DNA of 64,000 bases. Source: Clostridia bacterium. GTDB lineage: Bacteria; Bacillota; Clostridia; Oscillospirales; Acutalibacteraceae. The DNA lies in NCBI GenBank assembly GCA_017403185.1, contig JAFQON010000043.1, positions 1 to 64,000 of the forward strand, in the 5' to 3' direction. Each line of letters starts with the position of its first letter. Within the stretch, counting starts at the first letter, position 1. Made by a program: the position numbers and the translations under genes. The notes under the pieces were generated by a model. The model was given only the letters and a program-made list of their open reading frames with translations. It was not told the DNA's origin and did not search any database. Shown piece after piece: positions 53,556-61,131 of the stretch.

Positions 53556-53578
53556 ATCCGTTATTAACAACCGTACCA
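53555..53578 (+). repeat. 24-bp direct repeat bounding the small module
   Basis: Matches 51909-51932 at 23 of 24 positions (C for T at the 17th base). The first 15 bases are shared with the element border repeat. Confidence 0.85.
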
Positions 53579-53581
53579 AAC

Positions 53582-53608
53582 AAAAAGCAGCCGAAAGACT
53601 GCTTTTTT
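53582..53608. terminator. intrinsic terminator
   Basis: AAAAAGCAG (53582-53590) with CTGCTTTTT (53599-53607) and a further T. It works mainly rightward, after the phosphatase. Confidence 0.85.
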
Positions 53609-53648
53609 ATTTTATACATTATTATATAATATAAAGCCCATTAATTTC

Positions 53649-53677
53649 TTGATTTTTAAATTAAAATACTGTATATT
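53649..53677 (+). promoter_or_regulatory. promoter of Vps62-like gene
   Basis: TTGATT (53649-53654), 17 bp, TATATT (53672-53677). Confidence 0.65.
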
Positions 53678-53704
53678 GAAGTTACAAGAAAGGGGAAAAG
53701 AAAA

Positions 53705-54940
53705 ATGAAAAAATATTTAAAGCTGTTATTGACCGTTACCGTGTTGGTTACCGTTATTGCTTTTGCTGAATTATCTGCAAGTGCATTAAGCTTCGATTCG
53801 GGCATGCAATATCAAACGGAAAGCAGAGTTACACTCTGGAGTAAAAAAGAATACAAGGGCAAGAGCAAGCATTTTGGAATAGGCGAATATTCATCTGTCG
53901 ATTTCAAGTCAAGAAGCATAACCGTGCCTCAGGAATTTGTGGTTTACGCTTATTCAGAGGAGAATTTCGGCGGCGACGAATATGTTTTTAATGACAGTGT
54001 TGATAAATTCTTCAAAATCAGTCTGACTGACGGCATTTCGTCCGTAAAGAATATAAGGAGCCTAAAGGTAGGGCTTATTGAAAGCGAAGCTGTTGATATT
54101 ACAGGGCTTGATGATGAGATGAAAAACCGGATTATGACTGATTATGCACCGCGCATTCATATGGCGCAAGGCGACCCATATCAAGCTGTTTCAATGGATT
54201 GGACTTTCGAGCATTTTGACAGGGTTATGGATTCAAACGGTGATTCACGCATTGTGATGAAAGAAAAGATTGACGGTCCGTTTGATATCTGTGAAACTTT
54301 TTACGGCGATCAGGCTTCTGCTGTTGCCTATGCCTTTTGGGTTGAAAAAGAAAATAACTATGTCGATATAGTTTATTTTATATACTGTTCTTATGACAGC
54401 GGCAAGCACATATGGCTGATCAACAGCATGGTTGGCGGTCATCCCGGTGATTGGGAGCATTTCACGCTCAGATTCTTAACATATGAGGAGAACGGCAAAA
54501 AATATATGCGTCCCGTAAAAACAGCTTTTGCTGCGCATACCTTTGCAGAAATCGAAACATGGGAAGAGCTTGAAATGTTTGATAACACGCATTGCACAAT
54601 TTATTGCGCGGCAGGCACGCACGGCTTATACCCGCACACCGGCACCTATACTTATATGAATTTTATCGTTGTTCAGCTTAAGGATGTGTGCACAAAAGGC
54701 GAAGCATGGGATCTTTGGCTGCCCGGTAAGCTTGAAACCTTTGAGCTTGTTCCTGAGGAAAGCTGCCGTGCATTGGCAGGCTCAAAGTGGGCAGAGGCGT
54801 TCAGTTATGATGTTGAAAATCCTGACAGCCTGGCAACTCTTTATTGGGGCAACGAGGCAACATATCCTCCGTTTATGAACAGCGGTCCTCAAGGTCCTCA
54901 GTTCAAAACAGAGATGACAAGCAAATCCAGTTTCAAATAA
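53705..54940 (+). CDS. secreted beta/gamma-crystallin-like plus Vps62-like protein
   Basis: 411 residues with a signal peptide (cut near ASA-L). Residues 38-110 read like one beta/gamma-crystallin unit (VTLWSKKEYKGKSKHF, YAYSEENFGGDEYVF), often calcium-binding. Residues 145-400 resemble the Vps62 domain known from fungi and plants: DYAPRIHMAQGDPYQAVSMDWTFEH near the start and HPGDWEH (246-252). The biochemical role of Vps62 domains is unclear. It has its own promoter and ribosome site AAAGGGG and no terminal anchor. Confidence 0.7.
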   Translation: MKKYLKLLLTVTVLVTVIAFAELSASALSFDSGMQYQTESRVTLWSKKEYKGKSKHFGIGEYSSVDFKSRSITVPQEFVVYAYSEENFGGDEYVFNDSVDKFFKISLTDGISSVKNIRSLKVGLIESEAVDITGLDDEMKNRIMTDYAPRIHMAQGDPYQAVSMDWTFEHFDRVMDSNGDSRIVMKEKIDGPFDICETFYGDQASAVAYAFWVEKENNYVDIVYFIYCSYDSGKHIWLINSMVGGHPGDWEHFTLRFLTYEENGKKYMRPVKTAFAAHTFAEIETWEELEMFDNTHCTIYCAAGTHGLYPHTGTYTYMNFIVVQLKDVCTKGEAWDLWLPGKLETFELVPEESCRALAGSKWAEAFSYDVENPDSLATLYWGNEATYPPFMNSGPQGPQFKTEMTSKSSFK

Positions 54941-54962
54941 CAAAACGCTCTTAAATTCTGTC

Positions 54963-54991
54963 TTGCTCTTTTTGCTTTGCTGTGTTAATAT
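54963..54991 (+). promoter_or_regulatory. promoter of CapA-like gene
   Basis: TTGCTC (54963-54968), 17 bp, TAATAT (54986-54991). Confidence 0.6.
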
Positions 54992-55024
54992 ATTTTTATC
55001 TTTAATGCTTGAAAGGAAGCTGTA

Positions 55025-56188
55025 ATGAAAGATAAATCAACTTTAGTGTTCACAGGTGATATTGGCTTTGACCGCTATATGTACGGCAAGTGGGATGATG
55101 AAGAACTTATTTCATCTGAAATTCTTGATTTTCTCCACGGGGCAGACCATGTCATAGCAAATGTTGAGGGTCCTGTTGCGCCTGTTGAGCAGAATACAAC
55201 CAAAGACGGTGTTCAGCAGCTTTTGCATACGATTGACCCCGAGGCTGTTAAGGTGCTTAACAAAATGAATGCCGATATATGGAATATCTGCAACAACCAT
55301 ATTATGGATGCAGGCGAATACGGCATAAAAAGCACGCTTGAAATCGCCAAAGAGAACGGAGCAAAAACAATCGGTGCAGGCATGAATATACACGAAGCAA
55401 GAAAACCCGTAATTCTTGATGAAGCGGGCGGAATCGGTATGTTTGGGGTAGGCTATCAGCGTGCCTGCAGAAAAGCTGACGAAAACAAGGCGGGCTGCTA
55501 CAGCTGGAGCGACCTTGACGAAATCCGGAACACCATAAAAGAAATAAAAAAAACTTGCCGATGGTGCATAGTCGTTGCCCATGCCGGCGAGGAATTCACG
55601 CCGCTGCCGTCGCCCTACACAAGAGAAAGATATCACAAATACCTTGAAATGGGTGCGGATATCGTGGTATCACACCACCCCCATGTACCCATGAATTACG
55701 AAACCGTGGGCGATAAAGTCATTTTCTATTCGCTCGGCAATTTTATTTTTGACACGGATTATCAGCGTTCGCAGTTCAACACGGAATTCGGTCTGCTTGT
55801 GAAGCTGAATTTTACCGAAGATGAATTTTCGTGGGAGCCTATGGGGCTTGAAATTGTCAGAGGTGATGAGCGCATCGTGAAAGCACCTCTTCCGAGGATT
55901 TTTGTTGATGTGCAGGAACAAGAGTTTAACCTTCTCTCTCCGCTTTCGGCAAAGATGCACATTGCCGCCACAAGGCGTCAGATGACCTATCTCAACCCCG
56001 CAAGGTTCAAAAATGCAACCGAAGAGGAATGGGCGGAGCATTTTGCCGAGCCTTTGAGGACGGGGCGTGTGCCGGGCGAAACTCTGGACTTCTTTATCCT
56101 TTGCCCCCTTGCTGAAAAAGCGGAGTCAGGCGAATGGAAAAAGAGCAGGCTTGAAGATGTGAAGCAGTATATTCTGGAGCAGATATGA
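55025..56188 (+). CDS. CapA family metallophosphatase-like protein
   Basis: 387 residues of the CapA/PgsA group, a calcineurin-like fold tied to poly-gamma-glutamate capsule. Motifs in order: FTGDIGFDRY, IANVEGPV, NICNNHIMDAG, VVAHAGEE and VSHHPHVPM, then YSLGNFIFD. It has no signal peptide or membrane anchor, unlike true capsule CapA, so it may be a cytoplasmic phosphoesterase. It stands alone with no capB/capC nearby. Confidence 0.85.
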   Translation: MKDKSTLVFTGDIGFDRYMYGKWDDEELISSEILDFLHGADHVIANVEGPVAPVEQNTTKDGVQQLLHTIDPEAVKVLNKMNADIWNICNNHIMDAGEYGIKSTLEIAKENGAKTIGAGMNIHEARKPVILDEAGGIGMFGVGYQRACRKADENKAGCYSWSDLDEIRNTIKEIKKTCRWCIVVAHAGEEFTPLPSPYTRERYHKYLEMGADIVVSHHPHVPMNYETVGDKVIFYSLGNFIFDTDYQRSQFNTEFGLLVKLNFTEDEFSWEPMGLEIVRGDERIVKAPLPRIFVDVQEQEFNLLSPLSAKMHIAATRRQMTYLNPARFKNATEEEWAEHFAEPLRTGRVPGETLDFFILCPLAEKAESGEWKKSRLEDVKQYILEQI

Positions 56189-56192
56189 AAAA

Positions 56193-56226
56193 ACAGAGGG
56201 TCTCAATTGACCCTCTGTAATTTTTT
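56193..56226. terminator. bidirectional terminator
   Basis: ACAGAGGGTC (56193-56202) with GACCCTCTGT (56209-56218). A-run left, TTTTTT right. Confidence 0.92.
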
Positions 56227-56638
56227 ATTTGGCAGTGTTCATTGAATTTCTGTAAACAACAAATCGGCAATAGAGATATTCCGTTACAAGATTTACTGCC
56301 ATTGTTCCGATTTCAATTATGTATTCGTTAATTCCCATGTCTGTGAATTCATGAGTCCACCAGGTTGAAAGGGGAGCAAACACACAGTAGAAGGCTGCAA
56401 CCTTGAGCATTGCCACAGGCACATTTGCAGCAGATTTGAAGGTGAATTTTCTGTTGAAGGTGAAATTCCACAGCACAGAAAGTGTAAGCGAGATTATGTA
56501 ACTCACTGTGTTATTGAGGTGAAAGACCTCAAAAAGCAGAGTGAATGATACAAGCTGAATTATTCCTGCCGATGCAGAGAAAAGCGCAAATTTGATAATC
56601 TGAATAATATTTTGCTTTTTTGTCATTTTTTCGCTCAT
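56225..56638 (-). CDS. GtrA family membrane protein
   Basis: 137 residues with four transmembrane helices. KFALFSASAGIIQLVSFTLLF and SVLWNFTFNRKFTFKS are the GtrA pattern. GtrA-like proteins are thought to move polyprenyl-linked sugars across the membrane or to partner with glycosyltransferases. No glycosyltransferase is nearby. It overlaps the TIM-barrel gene by 4 bp. Confidence 0.93.
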   Translation of the reverse strand: MSEKMTKKQNIIQIIKFALFSASAGIIQLVSFTLLFEVFHLNNTVSYIISLTLSVLWNFTFNRKFTFKSAANVPVAMLKVAAFYCVFAPLSTWWTHEFTDMGINEYIIEIGTMAVNLVTEYLYCRFVVYRNSMNTAK

Positions 56639-57492
56639 TTTGTTTTCTCCTTTTCAATCATCATAGCCGCAATCCTGCAGGCTCTGTTATAAGCTTCTGC
56701 AATGTATTCTTCAATCGGCATGGCGGCATATTTATCGTTATCGTGTCTGCCGGGCTTGCTGAGTGTGCTCAGCTCAAAGGTGAGGCTGCCGTTATAGCTG
56801 CAGTTTACAAGCCTTTGCGCAACGCTGCTCCAATCGTGAATTCCGTCGAAGGGCAGCAGGTGAAGGTCATCAATATATGTTATTCTGCCCGCAAAATCAC
56901 GGATTCCGAGATTATCGTTAAGGTGTGTGCAGAAAAGTCTGTCACCGTAAAGCTCTGTTAAATTCTTACCGTAGTTATAGCATAGTTCATGCCCAGAGTC
57001 CCAGCAGAAACCGACGGATTTTTTGCCTTTCAGAGCACCCATAAGAGCGTCGAGGTATTCAAAGCCCTCAGTGTTTTCAAGTGCAAGCTTGATGCCGAGC
57101 GTCTCCGCTCTTTCAGCAAGAGTGCCGAAGCGTTCAATTCCGATTTGTGTGGGAATATACGGCTCGTCAAAGCCTATGAATGTGTGCGCAACCATAACGG
57201 GTATTTCAGCTGCGGCGCATTTTTCTGCATATCCGATAAGCTCGTTGAGCGCAATTTCCCCAAGCTCACCCTCAGCCCACATATCGTCAGATTTGTTGAA
57301 GGGTGCGTGAAGATATTCGATAAACATATTTTCTTCTTTACCGATTGAAACAAGCTTTTTAATATCGGTGTTTCTGCCGCTGTCATCAATGGCGAAGCCC
57401 TCAAAGCCTGTTTTTTTGAAAAGAAGAATCTGCTCTTCGGCAGATATTCCGAAACTGCCGCTCAATGAAATCGCAAGTTTTTTATTATACAT
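56635..57492 (-). CDS. TIM-barrel sugar isomerase/epimerase family protein
   Basis: 285 residues, AP-endonuclease-2-like TIM barrel. Likely metal ligands are the Glu in LALENTEGF, Asp/His in CWDSGHELCY, His in CTHLNDN, and the final Glu in LTFELS. Such enzymes isomerise or epimerise ketoses or inositol derivatives (IolE/IolI-like); the substrate here is unknown. It shares a -35 region with the divergent peptidase gene. Confidence 0.85.
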   Translation of the reverse strand: MYNKKLAISLSGSFGISAEEQILLFKKTGFEGFAIDDSGRNTDIKKLVSIGKEENMFIEYLHAPFNKSDDMWAEGELGEIALNELIGYAEKCAAAEIPVMVAHTFIGFDEPYIPTQIGIERFGTLAERAETLGIKLALENTEGFEYLDALMGALKGKKSVGFCWDSGHELCYNYGKNLTELYGDRLFCTHLNDNLGIRDFAGRITYIDDLHLLPFDGIHDWSSVAQRLVNCSYNGSLTFELSTLSKPGRHDNDKYAAMPIEEYIAEAYNRACRIAAMMIEKEKTK

Positions 57493-57510
57493 TAGATATC
57501 ACCTGTATTA

Positions 57511-57539
57511 ATGTTAAAACAAAATTATGCTGTTGTCAA
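57511..57539 (-). promoter_or_regulatory. promoter of isomerase-gtrA unit
   Basis: Minus strand: TTGACA (57539-57534), 17 bp, TAACAT (57516-57511). Its -35 overlaps that of the divergent promoter. Confidence 0.7.
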
Positions 57540-57561
57540 GACAGACTGATTGTGATAGAAT
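57533..57561 (+). promoter_or_regulatory. promoter of S51 peptidase gene
   Basis: TTGTCA (57533-57538), 17 bp, TAGAAT (57556-57561). The -35 shares five bases with the opposite-strand -35. Confidence 0.65.
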
Positions 57562-57580
57562 AATTAAAGAGGTGATTTTT

Positions 57581-58261
57581 ATGGGAATTATTATAGGTGT
57601 AGGCGGCGGAAGATACAGCGATAATGAGGTGCTGCCGATTTTTGAGCATATTGTGTCACTTGCTGAAAAGAAAAATCCGTCAGTGCTTTTTGTGCCGACT
57701 GCGGGCTTTGACGATATCAACGGCGATGAGCATATTTTCAGGTTATTTATCGGTCTGGGCTGCAGCGTATCTGCGCTTCTTCTTACGGATAAATCTCTTT
57801 CAAAAAAAGAAATCGAAGAAAAAATACTTTCAAGCGATATTGTCTATGCAGGCGGAGGAAATCTTAAGTTTCTGATGGATACATGGAAAGAAACGGGTGC
57901 AGACGAAATATTCAAAAAGGCATATGAAAACGGAGTTATTCTCTCGGGCTACAGCTCAGGCTCAATGTGCTGGTTTGCAGAAGGCTATGACGATTGCGGT
58001 GAAAACCACGAGTTTATGTTTGTGGACTGCTTGGGTCTGCTGCCCTATTGTAACTGCCCGCATTTTGAAAGTGACTACTGGCAGAGCTTTGCCGATGCAA
58101 TAAAGGGCAGAGAGCATTCGGGGCTCGCAGTCGATGACGGTGCGGCAATAGTTTACAACAACGGTAAATATTACACCCTTCAGGGCAATGACGGGGGCGA
58201 TGTTTACTTCTTTGACAAGAGCAAGGGTCACGCAAAATCTCCCTTTGAATTTGCAGAATAA
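57581..58261 (+). CDS. S51-type (PepE-like) peptidase
   Basis: 226 residues, cytoplasmic. A class-I glutamine-amidotransferase-like fold with the nucleophile elbow GYSSGSM (S125), GGGN at 91-94 and a later DDGAA stretch. Peptidase E cleaves Asp-X dipeptides; family members also include cyanophycinase. The central Ser-Ala-Gly of classic PepE is Ser-Ser-Gly here. I start at 57581 after GAGGTGA. Confidence 0.85.
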   Translation: MGIIIGVGGGRYSDNEVLPIFEHIVSLAEKKNPSVLFVPTAGFDDINGDEHIFRLFIGLGCSVSALLLTDKSLSKKEIEEKILSSDIVYAGGGNLKFLMDTWKETGADEIFKKAYENGVILSGYSSGSMCWFAEGYDDCGENHEFMFVDCLGLLPYCNCPHFESDYWQSFADAIKGREHSGLAVDDGAAIVYNNGKYYTLQGNDGGDVYFFDKSKGHAKSPFEFAE

Positions 58262-58309
58262 TCATATATATAATGTATATTAATAATATAATAAGCATAT
58301 AATACCTAT

Positions 58310-58356
58310 GCAGGCATTTTATTCCTGTTTATAACAAGAGTGAAATGCCTGCTTTT
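58310..58356 (+). terminator. terminator with long loop
   Basis: GCAGGCATTT (58310-58319) with AAATGCCTGC (58343-58352), 23-base loop, then TTTT. Confidence 0.7.
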
Positions 58357-58544
58357 ATTATTTTTTCTGAAAATGTAACCGTTTTTTACACTTTTGTAAC
58401 CATTTGTAACTTTTTCTGTTTTTCACAAAGAAATTCCCTTCTTTTGACAAAAACCTGCATAAAGCCCTGCTGTCCTTTATGCTTAATTGGTAAAAAGAGA
58501 AAAACACTTTGTGCAAAATAGACAAAAAATCATTCTCAAAAAAT

Positions 58545-58573
58545 TTGACAAATCAAACTTTTGTCAATATAAT
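58545..58573 (+). promoter_or_regulatory. full-consensus promoter of YabE-like gene
   Basis: TTGACA (58545-58550), 17 bp, TATAAT (58568-58573). TTGACAAA and TTTGTCAA (58545-58552 and 58560-58567) form an inverted repeat within it, a possible operator. Confidence 0.88.
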
Positions 58574-58658
58574 GTCACTCGTTGCAAAAGGAAATCGAGG
58601 TTTGACCCAAAAAGCCATTACCACAAAAACTACTAATGCACAAAATAAGGAGAGAATT

Positions 58659-59915
58659 ATGATTACAAATTCAGCATCCGTAAACATCGGAGTGCACAGC
58701 AGACGCTTCAAAATTCTGTCGGCTGTTGTAGCGTTTCTGTTTGTTTGCTCGGTGACTCTCACTGCCTTCGCTTCACAGGAAGCGGTTGAAGTTACCGTAG
58801 TTGACGGAGAAAAATCGGTAAGCATATCTGCCGTACCGGGCAGCCCCCGAGACATCGTTAAAAAGGCAGGGTTTACACTCAGCGCTAACGATGATCTTGA
58901 TCTTTCGGAGTATGATTCCGAAGAAGGCGGTACAATAACAATTGAGAGAGCAAAGGTTGTAAGAGTTGAAGATAACGGCCTTATCTCATATTTCGTGGGT
59001 TACGGTGAAACCATCGGCGATGTTTTCAAAAAGGAAGGCATTGAGCTTACCGGCGATGATGAAATCGGTGTAAACACAGCAAGCGATATTTATGACGGCA
59101 TGCAGGTTTTCATTAAGAGAGCATTTACCGTCAATATTGAGGCTGACGGCGAAATTCACAAAGCATATATCGCAGAGGGTACTGTTGCAGATGCGCTTGA
59201 GAAGGCAGGCATTGAGCTTGGCAGTGACGATACGGTTTACCCCGAACTCAGCGCAGAGCTTGCAGGCTTTACAGAAATCAAGGTATCAAGAGTCACCTAC
59301 GAAACATCAGAAGAAACACAGAAGATCGATTTCAGCACAGAGGTCATCTACAGCGATGAAATGAAGCTCGGCGATACAGAAATCGTCACACCGGGCGTTA
59401 AGGGCGAAAAGGTTGTTTACTACAACGAAAAATATGTTGACGGTGAGCTTGAAGAAAAAACAGTTTCAGGTGAGGAAATCACAAAGAAGCCTGTCAACGA
59501 AATCAAAAAAATAGGCACAAAGCCTGAGAATACGCTTGCTGCTTATAGAAATACGGGAGCTCCGATTTCCGAGCTTGATGCTCCCAAGGATCTTGAGCTT
59601 GATGAAAACGGCATCCCCGTTAACTATACAAAGCGTGTTGAAGCAAAGGCTACCGCATACACGGGCGACCCGGCAACATCAACAGGCAGAAAGCCTATGC
59701 CCGGTCACATTGCGGTTGACCCCGAAGAATATCCCTACGGCACCGAGTTTTATATTGTTTCGGCAGACGGAAGCTATGTCTACGGCTATTGCGTTGCAGC
59801 CGATACAGGCGGATTTGTTGAGATGGGCAACACGGATGTTGACCTTTATCTTGATAATGAAGATATGTGCTACAATTGGGGTAACAGAGACATTATAATT
59901 TATGTTCTCAACTGA
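58659..59915 (+). CDS. YabE-like cell-wall protein (DUF348, G5, 3D domains)
   Basis: 418 residues. A signal-anchor sits near residues 20-42. Then come three DUF348-type units (VEVTVVDGEKSVSISA, VVRVEDNGLISYFVGYGETIGDVFKKEGI, FTVNIEADGEIHKAYIAEGTVADALEKAGI), a G5 domain (SEETQKIDFSTEVIYSDEMKLGDTEIVTPG) and a C-terminal 3D domain with three Asp (VDPEEYPYG, AADTGG, NTDVDLY). These proteins belong to the resuscitation-factor/stationary-phase-survival group and probably cleave peptidoglycan. I start at 58659 after AAGGAG; the longer frame runs back through the promoter. Confidence 0.93.
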   Translation: MITNSASVNIGVHSRRFKILSAVVAFLFVCSVTLTAFASQEAVEVTVVDGEKSVSISAVPGSPRDIVKKAGFTLSANDDLDLSEYDSEEGGTITIERAKVVRVEDNGLISYFVGYGETIGDVFKKEGIELTGDDEIGVNTASDIYDGMQVFIKRAFTVNIEADGEIHKAYIAEGTVADALEKAGIELGSDDTVYPELSAELAGFTEIKVSRVTYETSEETQKIDFSTEVIYSDEMKLGDTEIVTPGVKGEKVVYYNEKYVDGELEEKTVSGEEITKKPVNEIKKIGTKPENTLAAYRNTGAPISELDAPKDLELDENGIPVNYTKRVEAKATAYTGDPATSTGRKPMPGHIAVDPEEYPYGTEFYIVSADGSYVYGYCVAADTGGFVEMGNTDVDLYLDNEDMCYNWGNRDIIIYVLN

Positions 59916-59934
59916 ATGACTTGTTGATTATGCT

Positions 59935-59975
59935 GCGAAAAGCAGGGCTTGCAACACCTTGCTTTTCGCTTTTTT
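59935..59975 (+). terminator. intrinsic terminator
   Basis: GCGAAAAGCA (59935-59944) with TGCTTTTCGC (59960-59969), then six T. Confidence 0.88.
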
Positions 59976-60134
59976 CTTTTGAATATGGGAATTTATTCCG
60001 AAAATTCTGTTTATGTAATACAAAAAATCGTTTTGTCTATCGTCAATTTGAACAAAACAAAAATTTTTGTTTGCCCTTGGTTTGGCCGACAAGCCGAATT
60101 ATTCGTTTAGGGGTCAAAACTGTGTTTAAAAATG

Positions 60135-60162
60135 TTGACGAAGCAAAGTTTTATGGTATAAT
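60135..60162 (+). promoter_or_regulatory. promoter of HPr gene
   Basis: TTGACG (60135-60140), 16 bp, TATAAT (60157-60162). Confidence 0.8.
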
Positions 60163-60206
60163 ATGTAGTGTAAAAAAAAGAAATATACTGTTTGGGAGAT
60201 ATAGAT

Positions 60207-60470
60207 ATGTTTGTTAAAGATGTCACAGTTCAGAATCAGGTAGGTCTTCATGCCCGCCCTGCAACCTTTTTTATTCAGAAGGCTAATGAATTCAAATCAT
60301 CAATCTGGGTTGAGAAGGAAGAGCGCAGAGTAAACGCAAAGAGCCTTCTTGGTGTTCTTTCACTCGGCATTATGGGCGGCACAGACATCCGCATCATTGC
60401 AGGCGGCCCCGATGAAGAGCAGGCAGTCACAGAGCTTGTTAAGCTTGTGGAAGCAGGCTTTGCAGAGTAA
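60207..60470 (+). CDS. ptsH: HPr phosphocarrier protein
   Basis: 87 residues. His15 in GLHARPA is the phosphotransfer site and Ser46 in AKSLLGVLSL is the HPr-kinase site, so it can serve PTS transport and CcpA-type catabolite control. I start at 60207 after GGGAG. No enzyme I gene is adjacent and no PTS permease is in the window, where sugar uptake is by GPH carriers. Monocistronic, between its promoter and a strong terminator. Confidence 0.95.
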   Translation: MFVKDVTVQNQVGLHARPATFFIQKANEFKSSIWVEKEERRVNAKSLLGVLSLGIMGGTDIRIIAGGPDEEQAVTELVKLVEAGFAE

Positions 60471-60490
60471 TTGAATAATCAAAATGAAAA

Positions 60491-60525
60491 AAACTGACCG
60501 AAAGCTGCTTTCGGTCAGTTTTTGT
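60491..60525. terminator. bidirectional terminator
   Basis: A 14-bp stem, 60491-60504 with 60508-60521, short loop CTG. A-run left, T-run right. It serves HPr and the convergent kinase. Confidence 0.92.
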
Positions 60526-61082
60526 TATGTAGTCAGCTTAAAATCACATTTATCCTTGATATTAAACTCTTCGAAATATCGGTTTTCAAAAGGAATCCAC
60601 TTGTTTACGAAAGCTTTGAGTGCCTCTTCGCCATTTCTGTTTCGGATGCGTTCGAGCTGAGTTTCGAGGCCTGTTTCAATAAAAATCTTAATCTCGGCAA
60701 CATCCGGTATTTCGGGGTGAAGCGAGTATGAGCCTTCAATTATAATGTTTTTTTGAGGGTTGATTGTATGATAGCTTTTAATACGCCCCTCAGAGCAGCT
60801 GTAAATGCCGTATTCAAAGCTTTTGCCGCTTCTGATGCCGTTGGCCACTTCGTCGCAAAACCTCTCATAATGCACATTACCGCCCGCTTGTGAGAGCCTT
60901 TGCTCAGTGCGCATATGAACAGGCAGGAAGAAATCGTCCATATGAATAACCTGAGCATCAATTTGCTCTGCAAGGCGGTTTGCAAGTGTGGTTTTGCCCG
61001 ATGCGCAGCAGCCGTCTATTACAACGGTGATTCTGCCGTTTAAGGATATAATTTCTTTTATTGTTTTGATAAGCTTTTCCAT
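60525..61082 (-). CDS. uridine-kinase-like P-loop phosphotransferase
   Basis: 185 residues. P-loop GCCASGKT (24-31), HMDDFF (acidic substrate residue), IIIEGSYSLHPE, and IRNRNGEEAL in the lid. This is the compact uridine kinase/phosphoribulokinase-like family; the substrate is not certain. I start at 61082 (MEKLIK). The open frame runs on to 61451 but that part lies inside the next gene in another frame. The ribosome site is weak (TTGGTG). Confidence 0.85.
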   Translation of the reverse strand: MEKLIKTIKEIISLNGRITVVIDGCCASGKTTLANRLAEQIDAQVIHMDDFFLPVHMRTEQRLSQAGGNVHYERFCDEVANGIRSGKSFEYGIYSCSEGRIKSYHTINPQKNIIIEGSYSLHPEIPDVAEIKIFIETGLETQLERIRNRNGEEALKAFVNKWIPFENRYFEEFNIKDKCDFKLTT

Positions 61083-61097
61083 ATAACACCAATATTC

Positions 61098-61123
61098 AAG
61101 CCCCGACGAAACCGCCGGGGCTT
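61098..61123. terminator. hairpin between kinase and transporter
   Basis: AAGCCCCG (61098-61105) with CGGGGCTT (61116-61123). The T-rich side faces right (TTTGTTT), but the transporter is read leftward, so it may only attenuate. Confidence 0.5.
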
Positions 61124-61131
61124 TGTTTATA

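Larger units (their letters stand above)
58262..58658. other. intergenic stretch
   Basis: It holds the terminator at 58310-58356 and the consensus promoter at 58545-58573, giving a leader of about 80 bases before the YabE-like gene. I looked for a cyclic-di-AMP riboswitch, common before such genes, and saw none. Confidence 0.6.

Noticed and set aside
32581..53578. Prophage at the tRNA
   Set aside because: No capsid, terminase, portal, tail or lysis genes; the backbone proteins are of the Tn4451 kind.
58574..58658. Cyclic-di-AMP riboswitch before the YabE-like gene
   Set aside because: The leader is only about 80 bases and shows none of the conserved ydaO-type segments.
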